Assembly: GCA_036676355.1 (NCBI GenBank)
Contig: JAKFDA010000059.1
Span: 1 to 40,618, forward strand
DNA length: 40,618 nt
From: ZC4RG42 sp036676355
GTDB taxonomy: Bacteria; Pseudomonadota; Gammaproteobacteria; Burkholderiales; SG8-39
Direction of reading: 5' to 3'
Notes under the pieces: model-generated
What the model was told of the DNA's origin: nothing
The model's database searches: none
What the model saw: the letters and a program-made list of their open reading frames with translations, nothing else
Shown here: positions 33,889-40,618 of the stretch, piece after piece
Layout: the number at the start of each line of letters is the position of its first letter
How positions within the stretch are numbered: the stretch's first letter is position 1
Program-made: the position numbers and the translations under genes

Positions 33889-35208
33889 ATGTCCACTCGT
33901 ATCACCCCCGCGTTGCTGGAGACGCTCGCCGACCTCGTCCAGCGCGTCCTGCGCTTCGATCGCGCCGCCGACAAGGTGTTGTCCGATTACTTTCGCGCCA
34001 ACCCGAAACTGGGTCATAACGAGCGCGGTTTTCTGGCCGAAACGGTTTACGCCGGCCTGCGCCGCAAGCGACTGATCGATCACATTCTCAGTGAGGTTGG
34101 TCCGCTGCGCCCGGCCGCACGACAGACCACCATCCTTGCGGCGCGCGCCTTTGCGCTGGCCACATTGGTGCGTTTGCGCGGCGTGAATGTGCGCGAACTC
34201 AGCGGCAGCGCGAGAGCTGAAGAATTGGAATGGCTGAATCGGGTCAAGGCGGCGGCACGCGAGGAACTGCCTTTTGAAGTGCGCTGCGATCTGCCCGACT
34301 GGGTCATTGCGCGTTTGCGTGAAAGTATGCCGGACGACCGGATTCTTGCTCTGGCAGAAGGCCTCCAGCACGGCGCGCCGCTCGACTTGCGCGTCAACCT
34401 GCTCAAAGCCGAGCGCGGTGCCGTGCAGCGCGGCCTGCAGGAAGAGGGCATCGCGGCCACGCCGACGCCGTACGCGCCCACCGGCTTGCGTCTACTCGAC
34501 AAGCCGACGTTGCAGCGCAGTCCGCTATTCCTCAGCGGCGCGATCGAAGTACAGGATGAAGGCAGTCAGTTGTTGGCCTATCTGTTGGGGCCGCGGCGCG
34601 GCGAAATGGTCGCCGATTTTTGTGCCGGTGCGGGCGGCAAGACCCTGGCGCTGTCGGCGCTGATGCGTTCCACCGGCCGCGTTTATGCCTTCGATGTGGC
34701 GGAGAAGCGGCTCGCGAAGCTGAAGCCGCGGCTGGCGCGCTCGGGGGCTTCCAATATCGATGCGCGACAGATCGCCTCGGAACGCGATCCCAAGCTGGGT
34801 CGATTGGCCGGCAAGCTCGATCGCGTGCTGGTCGATGCGCCCTGCAGCGGCCTGGGCACGGTTCGCCGCAACCCCGATCTTAAATGGCGGCACAGCGAGC
34901 AGGCATTGGGCGAACTGACGCTCAAGCAGGCCTCTATTCTCGATGCGGCGGCGAAACTGGTGAAAACCGGCGGCCGTCTCGTATATGCCACCTGCAGCTT
35001 CCTTCCGGAGGAGAACGAAGGCGTGGTGCGCGCCTTTCTGGCGGCGCATCCGCGCTTTAAACTGCTGCCGGCCCACGCGCTACTCGCGGCACAAACCATC
35101 GATTTGCCCCCGGTACCCGACCAGGACGAATTTTTGCGCCTGATGCCGGCCCTCCATGGAACGGACAGTTTTTTCGCCGCGGCAATGGAATTGACGAAAA
35201 CGGAGTAG
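33889..35208 (+). CDS. rsmB: RsmB-type rRNA (cytosine-5) methyltransferase
   Basis: A 439-residue RsmB/NOP family enzyme. The N-terminal NusB-like helical domain spans about residues 1-140. The SAM domain contains DFCAGAGGKTLAL, DAPCSGLGTVRRNPD with the catalytic Cys, and YATCSFLPEENE with the second conserved Cys. The expected target is 16S rRNA C967 (family knowledge). The paralogue assignment (RsmB versus other m5C enzymes) is likely but not proven. The 219 bases to the desaturase gene carry no gene. Confidence 0.9.
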   Translation: MSTRITPALLETLADLVQRVLRFDRAADKVLSDYFRANPKLGHNERGFLAETVYAGLRRKRLIDHILSEVGPLRPAARQTTILAARAFALATLVRLRGVNVRELSGSARAEELEWLNRVKAAAREELPFEVRCDLPDWVIARLRESMPDDRILALAEGLQHGAPLDLRVNLLKAERGAVQRGLQEEGIAATPTPYAPTGLRLLDKPTLQRSPLFLSGAIEVQDEGSQLLAYLLGPRRGEMVADFCAGAGGKTLALSALMRSTGRVYAFDVAEKRLAKLKPRLARSGASNIDARQIASERDPKLGRLAGKLDRVLVDAPCSGLGTVRRNPDLKWRHSEQALGELTLKQASILDAAAKLVKTGGRLVYATCSFLPEENEGVVRAFLAAHPRFKLLPAHALLAAQTIDLPPVPDQDEFLRLMPALHGTDSFFAAAMELTKTE

Positions 35209-35427
35209 GCCGTAAATAGTCGTGCCGGAACAAAAGGAAACGATCTGTTGTGATGTCGAACAGGCGGCTTTCGGTGCTGAGTTACGCCGAATGAAGCGCG
35301 CGCCTGAAACTCGCTAATGTGACAAGGGTCTTATTTAGTTGCGGTCGCTCGGCCGCTCGATTTAGCTAATTGCCGTAGAATCCGACTGGTTTTACTGCTC
35401 GGCCCGTGTGCCCAATAAGGAACTTCA

Positions 35428-36597
35428 TTGTCCATGCTCTATTCCGGTGTATTCGATCTCCCTTGGTGGGGGGTTGTCATCGTCGCTCTCGTACTGACCC
35501 ACATCACGATCGCCTCGGTCACGATCTTTCTGCATCGCTGTCAGGCGCATCGCGCCCTCGATCTTCATCCTATCGCATCGCATTTCTTCCGTTTCTGGCT
35601 CTGGCTCACCACCGGTATGGTGACCAAGGAGTGGGCCGCCATTCACCGCAAGCACCATGCGAAATGCGAAACGCCGGAAGATCCGCATAGCCCCCAGCAA
35701 GTCGGCATCAACAAAGTGTTGTGGACCGGCGTCCTGCTGTACGTGAAGGAGTCCTACAACAAGGAAACCATGCAGCGTTATGGTCATGGCACGCCGGATG
35801 ACTGGATGGAGCGCAACGTCTACTCGCACCTGTTCAAGACCGGGCTGACGCTCATGGCGCTGATCGACATCGCCATGCTGGGCATCGTTCCGGGCCTGCT
35901 GGTGTTCATCACGCAAATCGCCTGGATTCCCTTCTGGGCCGCCGGTGTCATCAACGGTCTCGGTCACTTCTGGGGCTATCGCAACTGGGAAGCGGAAGAC
36001 GCGAGCACCAATATTTTTCCGTGGGGCATCCTGATCGGTGGCGAAGAACTGCACAACAACCATCACGCCTTTGCCTCATCGGCCAAACTGTCGTCCAAAT
36101 GGTATGAGTTCGACATCGGCTGGATGTACATCCGCATGATGGAGATGGTCGGCCTGGCGAAAGTGAAGAAAATCGCCCCGACGCCGAAATTCGCGCCGGC
36201 GAAACCGGCCGTCGATCTGGAGACGTTGCAGGCGGTGCTGACGCATCGTTACGATGTCTGGGCCAAATACGCCAAATCACTCAAGACCACATACGCGCAA
36301 GAGTGCAGCAAGTTGGCCGACGAGCATCCGCAGCTGTGGCGCGTCAAGCGCTGGCTGGTGCGCGACGAGAAGAGGCTCGGTGCGCAGCAGCGTGCGAAGC
36401 TTGCGGCAGTGCTGGCGAAAAGCCAGGCGCTCGAGACGGCTTATTCCATGCGACGCGAACTGGCTGCGCTGTGGGACCGTTCCACCGCATCGAGCGAGCA
36501 GTTGCTCAAGCAGTTGCAGGACTGGTGCGCGCGTGCCGAGGCGAGCGGTATTGCGCCGCTGCGCGAATTTTCGTTGCGTCTGCGCTGCTACGCCTGA
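35428..36597 (+). CDS. Acyl-CoA desaturase (fatty acid desaturase)
   Basis: A 389-residue membrane desaturase. The three histidine boxes of the delta-9 family are present: HRCQAHR (about 37-43), HRKHH (about 73-77) and HNNHH (about 211-215), between four transmembrane helices. The C-terminal 120 residues form a charged helical tail, longer than the minimum domain. TTG 35428 lies five bases after AAGGAA; the ATG two codons later (35434) is the alternative. It introduces a double bond into membrane acyl chains. A strong terminator follows 18 bases after the stop. Confidence 0.92.
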   Translation: MSMLYSGVFDLPWWGVVIVALVLTHITIASVTIFLHRCQAHRALDLHPIASHFFRFWLWLTTGMVTKEWAAIHRKHHAKCETPEDPHSPQQVGINKVLWTGVLLYVKESYNKETMQRYGHGTPDDWMERNVYSHLFKTGLTLMALIDIAMLGIVPGLLVFITQIAWIPFWAAGVINGLGHFWGYRNWEAEDASTNIFPWGILIGGEELHNNHHAFASSAKLSSKWYEFDIGWMYIRMMEMVGLAKVKKIAPTPKFAPAKPAVDLETLQAVLTHRYDVWAKYAKSLKTTYAQECSKLADEHPQLWRVKRWLVRDEKRLGAQQRAKLAAVLAKSQALETAYSMRRELAALWDRSTASSEQLLKQLQDWCARAEASGIAPLREFSLRLRCYA

Positions 36598-36615
36598 TCG
36601 CGCTCACACTCGCGC

Positions 36616-36641
36616 AAAAGCCCGGTTCGCCGGGCTTTTTT
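36616..36641 (+). terminator. Rho-independent terminator of the desaturase gene
   Basis: AAAAGCCCGG-TTCG-CCGGGCTTTTTT: a perfect 10-base-pair stem with a stable TTCG tetraloop and a run of six T, 18 bases after the desaturase stop. The matching A run suggests it may also act in the minus direction. Confidence 0.95.
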
Positions 36642-36755
36642 ATTTCACGCCCATCATTCTGTGGCGCGATAAATTGCGGCAGGTGTAGCTGGTTTGTCGA
36701 AGCGGGTCGGCACGAGGGTTGCGTTCCATTCAGGGGTCTAGTCAAGGAGATCGTC

Positions 36756-37046
36756 ATGGAACCTCAGGACAAGGATAAGGATACTCAGGGCAAGCATCAG
36801 AACAGCAAGGTCGAAGGTGAAGGCAGCTATACCGCCACCAGGCGTTACAACGAGCGCACGCGCCAGTTCGTTGAATCGGGCAAGACCGAGCAGGCTGCTC
36901 AGGATGCAACCCCACGTTCCCTGCAGGAGGCGCAGGAAATGCGGGAAGCTGAACGCGAGGGCAAGGCGCACAGCAAAGGCGAGGATCCAGCGCTCCACGA
37001 CCCGAGCAAAATTCCGGACGACCCCAATTTCCCCAGAAAAAAGTAG
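36756..37046 (+). CDS. Small hydrophilic protein of unknown function
   Basis: A 96-residue protein, nearly all charged or polar (MEPQDKDKDTQGKHQNSK at the start and DPSKIPDDPNFPRKK at the end), helical in the middle and probably disordered. It starts at ATG 36756, six bases after AAGGAG; the open frame upstream is not coding. It ends 100 bases before a long bidirectional terminator. Its character resembles other small stress-type proteins, but I cannot name a family. Confidence 0.75.
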   Translation: MEPQDKDKDTQGKHQNSKVEGEGSYTATRRYNERTRQFVESGKTEQAAQDATPRSLQEAQEMREAEREGKAHSKGEDPALHDPSKIPDDPNFPRKK

Positions 37047-37146
37047 CCGTTGCGCATTCCGATCGGTAGCCGTCGACGTCTAGCGATCCTGCGGGACGGC
37101 AGCATCCCTATCGGCCGGGCGGCAGCGCGGGCGCGCGTTGTCCAGG

Positions 37147-37181
37147 CAATAAAAAACCCGCCGGCGGCGGGTTTTTTATTG
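37147..37181. terminator. Long bidirectional Rho-independent terminator
   Basis: CAATAAAAAACCCGCC and GGCGGGTTTTTTATTG form a perfect 16-base-pair stem with a three-base loop. It has A and T runs on both arms, so it can terminate the small-protein gene (+) and rpmG (-), which converge here. The stop of rpmG lies only 15 bases away. Confidence 0.95.
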
Positions 37182-37195
37182 GCGACGGAGCGGAA

Positions 37196-37351
37196 TTACT
37201 TCAGCTTAGTCTCTTTGTAAGTCACGTGCTTGCGCGCCTTCGGATCGTATTTTTTGATTTCGATCTTGTCGGGCGTGGTGCGCTTGTTTTTGGTCGTGGT
37301 GTAGAAATGGCCGGTGCCGGCGGTCGATTCCAGCTTGATCTTTTCACGCAT
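37196..37351 (-). CDS. rpmG: 50S ribosomal protein L33
   Basis: A 51-residue protein, MREKIKLESTAGTGHFYTTT and onward to KKYDPKARKHVTYKE, a clear L33. It has no Cys pairs, so it is the zinc-independent form. It follows rpmB by 16 bases, the conserved rpmB-rpmG operon order, and is ended by the bidirectional terminator. Confidence 0.98.
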   Translation of the reverse strand: MREKIKLESTAGTGHFYTTTKNKRTTPDKIEIKKYDPKARKHVTYKETKLK

Positions 37352-37367
37352 GATTCAGTGCTCCGCC

Positions 37368-37601
37368 TTAGATTTCGCCGCGGGCGCGCAGATCGGCCAG
37401 CACAGCATCGATGCCGTTCTTGTCGATCAGACGAAGACCGGCATTGGAGATGCGCAGGCGCACCCAGCGGTTCTCGCTTTCGACCCAGAAGCGACGGTAC
37501 TGCAGGTTGGGCAGGAAGCGGCGCTTGGTCTTGTTGTTAGCGTGGGACACATTGTGTCCGACCATCGGCTTCTTGCCGGTAATTTGGCAAACTCGCGCCA
37601 T
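37368..37601 (-). CDS. rpmB: 50S ribosomal protein L28
   Basis: A 77-residue L28: MARVCQITGKKPMVGHNVSH, then KTKRRFLPNLQYRRFWVE. Only one Cys is present, so it is the zinc-independent type. It is the first gene of rpmB-rpmG. radC lies directly upstream on the same strand in the common radC-rpmB-rpmG order, though only its 3' end survives here. Confidence 0.98.
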   Translation of the reverse strand: MARVCQITGKKPMVGHNVSHANNKTKRRFLPNLQYRRFWVESENRWVRLRISNAGLRLIDKNGIDAVLADLRARGEI

Positions 37602-37677
37602 GATGGCGTCTCCGGAAATCGCAAAAGCCGAGGATTATAGAGGTAAACGAAGGGTGCGGGCAAGCTCGAACTTCCCT

Positions 37678-37851
37678 TCAGAGCAGGCCACGTTCTGCAA
37701 AGGAGTAAGCCGCGCCGCGCCCGACGATGAAATGGTCGAGCACCCGTACGTCGATCATTGCCAGAGCGCGCTTGAGCGTCTCGGTCAGCAGTTGATCCGA
37801 TTGACTGGGTTCGGCTACGCCGGATGGGTGATTGTGCGCCAATATCGCACT
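37678..37851 (-). pseudogene. radC: RadC 3' remnant truncated by island integration
   Basis: Only the last 57 codons of radC remain: AILAHNHPSGVAEPSQSD with the JAMM HxHP and Asp, then VRVLDHFIVG and the end AERGLL. Complete RadC proteins have about 220 residues. Upstream of the remnant the similarity stops and an in-frame TGA appears (37852-37854). The integrase gene lies 160 bases beyond. The 5' part of radC should be at the other end of the island, outside the window. The gene is very probably inactive. Confidence 0.92.
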
Positions 37852-37863
37852 TCAGCTCCGGTG
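37845..37863. other. Probable attL core region of the island
   Basis: This is where radC similarity ends and island sequence begins, in the region encoding the conserved JAMM motif. The core sequence cannot be read without the right junction. Confidence 0.5.
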
Positions 37864-37918
37864 TCGTCCAAAGCCGTCTTTTTGCATGGAAAAATTAGTT
37901 AAGAAATAAAAGGATAGA

Positions 37919-38011
37919 AGTCTATTTGCGTCTGTGCCAGTCTATTGAAAGCTAGTATGGGAGCGGGTATCGTGGCGGGTATCAGAGGCACGCAACGAAC
38001 TTCGTACCCGC
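37919..38011. repeat. Repeats upstream of the integrase (candidate arm-type sites)
   Basis: AGTCTATT occurs twice (37919-37926 and 37939-37946), exactly 20 bases apart start to start. GCGGGTATC occurs twice (37963-37971 and 37975-37983), and its reverse TACCCGC stands directly before the integrase ATG (38005-38011). Such short repeats ahead of P4-type integrases can be Int binding sites or autoregulatory operators. This is inference. Confidence 0.55.
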
Positions 38012-39217
38012 ATGCGACTTACAGACACTAGGATCAGAGCTGCCAAACCCAAAGAGAAGCCATACAAGCTAACGGACGGCGGCGGGCTCTATTTGGAAGT
38101 CCGAGCTAACGGTTCGAAGCTCTGGCGATACCGCTATCGGATCGCAGGGAAGGAGAACGTCTTCGCTATCGGCAGCTACCCGGAGGTGAAATTAGCGAAC
38201 GCCCGCGAGGATTTGAGTAGAGCAAGGGCGTTGGTTAGGCAAGGCGTTCATCCATCCCACAACAGGAAGGCGGAGAGGATTAGGCAGGCATACCAGTACG
38301 CCAACACCTTCGAGGCAATGGCGGAGGAGTGGCTTACTGAACATGCCGAAGACTGGGCCCGTCGGACGGTAATCCAGCGACGTAACGCCTTTAAGCGCCA
38401 CGTCTACTCCTATATTGGAGCGTTGCCCCTTGCCCAAGTCACGTCCGCCCATGTCCTCGATGTCCTGAAGCGGATAGAGAAGAACTCAGGCCCAGTAATG
38501 GCCGTATTTGTCCGCCAGTGGATTAGCGCCGTATTCAGGCGCGCTATCGTCACACTTCGCGCCGAGATAGACCCAGCCGCGCCGCTAGATGGTGCGATAA
38601 AGACAAAGCCCACGCAGCATCGGAAGGCGCTCACGAAGATCCAGCTCCCAGCGTTCCTGGCAGCACTGCAGAACTACAACGGCTCTTTTAGTAACCGAAT
38701 CGCCCTAGAACTAATGCTTCTTTTGTTCACAAGAACAGGTGAACTGGTGGGGGCGCGCTGGGAAGAGTTTGATGTGAAATCCGCTGAATGGCGTATTCCG
38801 GGGGAGCGGATGAAGATGGGAGACCCGCATATAGTCCCACTGCCCCGACAGGCGGTTCATCTGCTCAAGAAACTGTACGTAGTGACGGGTCACGGAGAAT
38901 ACCTTTTCCCGAGTCGTTCGAATCCGCGTAAGCCGGCTTCCAAGGGAGTTCTTTGGAAGGCCGTGGTGGCGATGGGTTACGCCGGCCAGTTTTCTCCACA
39001 TGGCTTCCGTGCAACGGCGTCAACACTCTTGAACGAAATGGGATTTCGGGCTGACGTAATCGAACGTCAGCTAGCTCACCAGGAGAGGAACAAGAGCAGG
39101 AAGAGTTACAACCATGCTGAGTATCTGCCGGAACGGAGACAGATGATGCAGCAATGGGCCGACTACCTGGACAAGCTGGCGCGGGGTGCTGACGTGATTA
39201 ACCTGAAAGCGGCTTAA
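38012..39217 (+). CDS. P4-type tyrosine recombinase (site-specific integrase)
   Basis: A 401-residue integrase. The N-terminal DUF4102 arm-binding domain has LTDTRIRAAKPKEKPYKLTDGGGLYL. The core-binding SAM-like domain is about 100-190. The catalytic domain has Arg in FTRTGELVGARWEEFD, HGFRATAST (HxxR), His in RQLAHQERN and the Tyr nucleophile in YNHAEY. It reads away from radC into the island. Base composition is clearly lower in GC than the upstream chromosome. It is intact, so the element may still be excisable. Confidence 0.95.
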   Translation: MRLTDTRIRAAKPKEKPYKLTDGGGLYLEVRANGSKLWRYRYRIAGKENVFAIGSYPEVKLANAREDLSRARALVRQGVHPSHNRKAERIRQAYQYANTFEAMAEEWLTEHAEDWARRTVIQRRNAFKRHVYSYIGALPLAQVTSAHVLDVLKRIEKNSGPVMAVFVRQWISAVFRRAIVTLRAEIDPAAPLDGAIKTKPTQHRKALTKIQLPAFLAALQNYNGSFSNRIALELMLLLFTRTGELVGARWEEFDVKSAEWRIPGERMKMGDPHIVPLPRQAVHLLKKLYVVTGHGEYLFPSRSNPRKPASKGVLWKAVVAMGYAGQFSPHGFRATASTLLNEMGFRADVIERQLAHQERNKSRKSYNHAEYLPERRQMMQQWADYLDKLARGADVINLKAA

Positions 39218-39502
39218 TGGGACTACAAAAACGAATCGTGCGGTCGGTTTTACTTCGCTATTGACTTCAATAGAGACGGAGCCACCACCATTAGCGATCT
39301 GTGGCTGTTGGTAAAGAATTGCTTTCTGATTCCGGCGAAAGGGTTTGCAGAACTACTCGCAGCCTTCCCTCAGTTTGCATCCTTCTTTGAGATGGACTGC
39401 TTTACCGGCGAGGGATTCGGCGGGGGGGTGTTTTCCGCATTAGCTTGGGCCGTAATCTTGGTTACGATTGCAGACGCCGTCGAAAAATCTCTAAGAGGTT
39501 GA
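39217..39502 (+). pseudogene. Frameshifted small membrane protein with EF-hand-like loop
   Basis: The integrase stop overlaps an ATG (TAATG). Reading on in the integrase frame after TAA gives DYKNESCGRFYFAIDFN, RDGATTISDLWLLVKN and a hydrophobic C-terminus ending EKSLRG. ATG is out of frame with this by one base: the sequence is ATGGGACTAC, and ATGGACTAC would start a 94-residue protein (M-D-Y-K-N-E). One extra G in the GGG run therefore seems to have broken the gene. The loop DFNRDGATTISD resembles a Ca-binding EF-hand, and residues about 70-86 form a membrane segment. A sequencing error is equally possible. The first in-frame start after the loop is TTG 39308. Confidence 0.65.
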
Positions 39503-39558
39503 GCCTCGAGTTCCACGGCGGTGTTGGTTTTATCCATTCGGAGCGAGACAGGGATGCA

Positions 39559-40272
39559 ATGACAGAGCCGCACATTAGGCGTCTTTCGCTAATTGGTTAC
39601 GCAGCGCTTGCGGTTTCACGTGTCATATATTTTGGTGATTCTGAGGCGGACGCTGCATCAATGCCGGCGCTGATCGAGGTACGTGACTTACCGACTTTGC
39701 TGGTGTTCGCTATTCGAGATATAAAAACACATGGGGATGCTGCAAGCGAACTAAAAGCGCCTGCTACAGCAAAAACTCTCGAAACTCTGAAGAAAAGGAT
39801 AGATGCCTTAATTGAAAACGGCATCCTGCCTGCTTACGATCCTCATGTTTTTCTTCGCATTGAACCGAACCGACTTTCGGCAGACCGAGACGACTGTCTA
39901 GTGCGACTTGACGACGTATCAGCTTGGTTAAAAACACAAGGAGTACAAGTCCCCTACTCGCTGAGCAGCATAAAAACGGCAAACCCCGACGCCTGTGATG
40001 CAGTTGAAAGCGATCATGACGGTATCGGCGCAGTCTCCCGCCATGGCCGGTGGCCGTGGGGGGAGCATCACACCGAACTATTGGGACACCTTGAAGCAGC
40101 AGCGCGCCGCTATTGGGGAGAAAACTACATTCCAGCAGATGCGACCACTGCACCGATAAATGCCACTGTGTCGGAATGGCTCCAAACGGAGCGAAAAGTA
40201 TCACGCACAATGGCCGACTCGATAGCATCAATCCTGCGGCCAGACGGGTTGCCCACCGGGCCACGCAAATAG
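39559..40272 (+). CDS. Island protein of unknown function
   Basis: A 237-residue protein starting MTEPHIRRLSLIGYAALAVS. Near the C-terminus are RWPWGEHHTELLGHL, AARRYWGENYIPADATTAP and ILRPDGLPTGPRK, a pattern I associate with hypothetical proteins carried on P4-like islands near AlpA regulators. I cannot assign a function. The C-terminal third contains a possible helix-turn-helix-like segment (VSEWLQTERKVSRTMADSIASIL). Start 39559 follows GGAG about 15 bases upstream; the frame is open further upstream but without support. Confidence 0.75.
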   Translation: MTEPHIRRLSLIGYAALAVSRVIYFGDSEADAASMPALIEVRDLPTLLVFAIRDIKTHGDAASELKAPATAKTLETLKKRIDALIENGILPAYDPHVFLRIEPNRLSADRDDCLVRLDDVSAWLKTQGVQVPYSLSSIKTANPDACDAVESDHDGIGAVSRHGRWPWGEHHTELLGHLEAAARRYWGENYIPADATTAPINATVSEWLQTERKVSRTMADSIASILRPDGLPTGPRK

Positions 40273-40385
40273 TTGTCGGACCCTATAGGACCCCTAGGCG
40301 CGCGGCCTAGCGAGGTTTTCAGGGTTATCGGACCCCGGTTATCCTGGTGGACTTGGCCTATTCAGCGGGCTCTATGCCCTTCACA

Positions 40386-40430
40386 TTTACCCCATCGCAA
40401 CAACGGCGGACAAGGCCGGATAGGGGTAAA
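40386..40430. promoter_or_regulatory. Inverted repeat over the AlpA-like gene's ribosome site
   Basis: TTTACCCC (40386-40393) and GGGGTAAA (40423-40430) are a perfect 8-base inverted repeat with about 29 bases between. The right arm covers the GGGG Shine-Dalgarno-like bases two nucleotides before the ATG. It could be an operator or a structure that hides the ribosome site. Confidence 0.55.
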
Positions 40431-40432
40431 CA

Positions 40433-40618
40433 ATGTCGATTCTCAGAATGCCAGCCGTCAAGGCTGAAACCGGGCACCGTTCCCACGCAAGCATTTACAA
40501 CGCCATAAGGGAAGGTCTTTTTACAAAGGGTGTTGCCATTGGGCGGCGCTCTAGAGGATGGCCGTCAGGGGAGGTTCAGGCAATTAACGCGGCGCGCATT
40601 GCCGGCCACGGCGGCGAC
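40433..40618 (+). CDS. AlpA-like excisionase/regulator (incomplete at right edge)
   Basis: The first 62 codons are in the window and the gene runs past its end. MSILRMPAVKAETGHRSHAS followed by IYNAIREGLFTKGVAIGRRSRGWPSGEV is the winged-helix pattern of AlpA/Vis-type proteins of P4-like elements, which regulate the integrase and excision. The gene starts 160 bases after the island protein. The GGACCC motif recurs three times upstream (40278-40336), in the otherwise empty gap 40273-40432. Confidence 0.85.
   Translation, partial: MSILRMPAVKAETGHRSHASIYNAIREGLFTKGVAIGRRSRGWPSGEVQAINAARIAGHGGD

Noticed and set aside
35209..35427. Promoter or regulator site of the desaturase gene
   Set aside because: A TAGAAT-like hexamer (about 35376-35381) lacks a -35 partner; a FabR/DesT-type palindrome was looked for and not found.

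Overview
The window looks like chromosomal DNA of a GC-rich betaproteobacterium. This rests on protein flavour (glyA-nrdR-ribD order, betaproteobacterial-type HrpA, darP/pmbA divergence, PilZ-like protein) and on high-GC codon use; I could not run a taxonomic search. About 37.8 kb is ordinary core chromosome. The last ~2.8 kb is the left end of an integrated genomic island, visibly richer in AT.

Layout. 1-6.4 kb: tRNA-Thr(CGT) with its promoter, a PilZ-like protein, a carboxylesterase/AsmA-like pair, mog, a DUF3617 protein, darP, and divergent pmbA. 6.4-15 kb: an orphan TRAP-type binding protein, an exported protein of unknown function, a two-gene cassette (ketopantoate-reductase-like plus mandelate-racemase-like) between two diverged copies of a ~200 bp sequence, a CoxG-like protein, an OMPLA phospholipase with an N-terminal extension, and an M61 PDZ peptidase. 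15-22.7 kb: a PP2C phosphatase, a ROK sugar kinase, glyA-nrdR-ribD, an antisense single-chain arginase/ornithine aminotransferase fusion, then ribE. The fusion gene separates ribD from ribE and overlaps the 3' end of ribD.

22.7-26.3 kb: small envelope and stress-like genes (coiled-coil exported protein, small hydrophilic protein, SRPBCC protein, membrane proteins, an SDR-DoxX protein). 26.3-37.6 kb: hrpA, a MITE-like repeat, an EI24 membrane protein translationally coupled to a CinA/MoaB-type domain protein, gluQ, purN-rsmB, an acyl-CoA desaturase with a strong terminator, a small hydrophilic protein, and rpmB-rpmG on the minus strand.

37.68-40.6 kb: only the last 57 codons of radC remain. 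They are followed by a P4-type tyrosine integrase with repeats in its upstream region, a small membrane-protein gene apparently broken by one extra G at its start codon, an island protein of unknown function, and an AlpA-like regulator cut by the window edge. This is the classic left end of an island integrated inside radC; its cargo lies beyond the window.

The observations I rate highest are the duplicated sequence bracketing the reductase/racemase-like cassette, the arginase-OAT fusion inside the riboflavin gene cluster, and the radC-disrupting island with its frameshifted EF-hand-like gene. I did not find a complete, clearly new multi-gene system.
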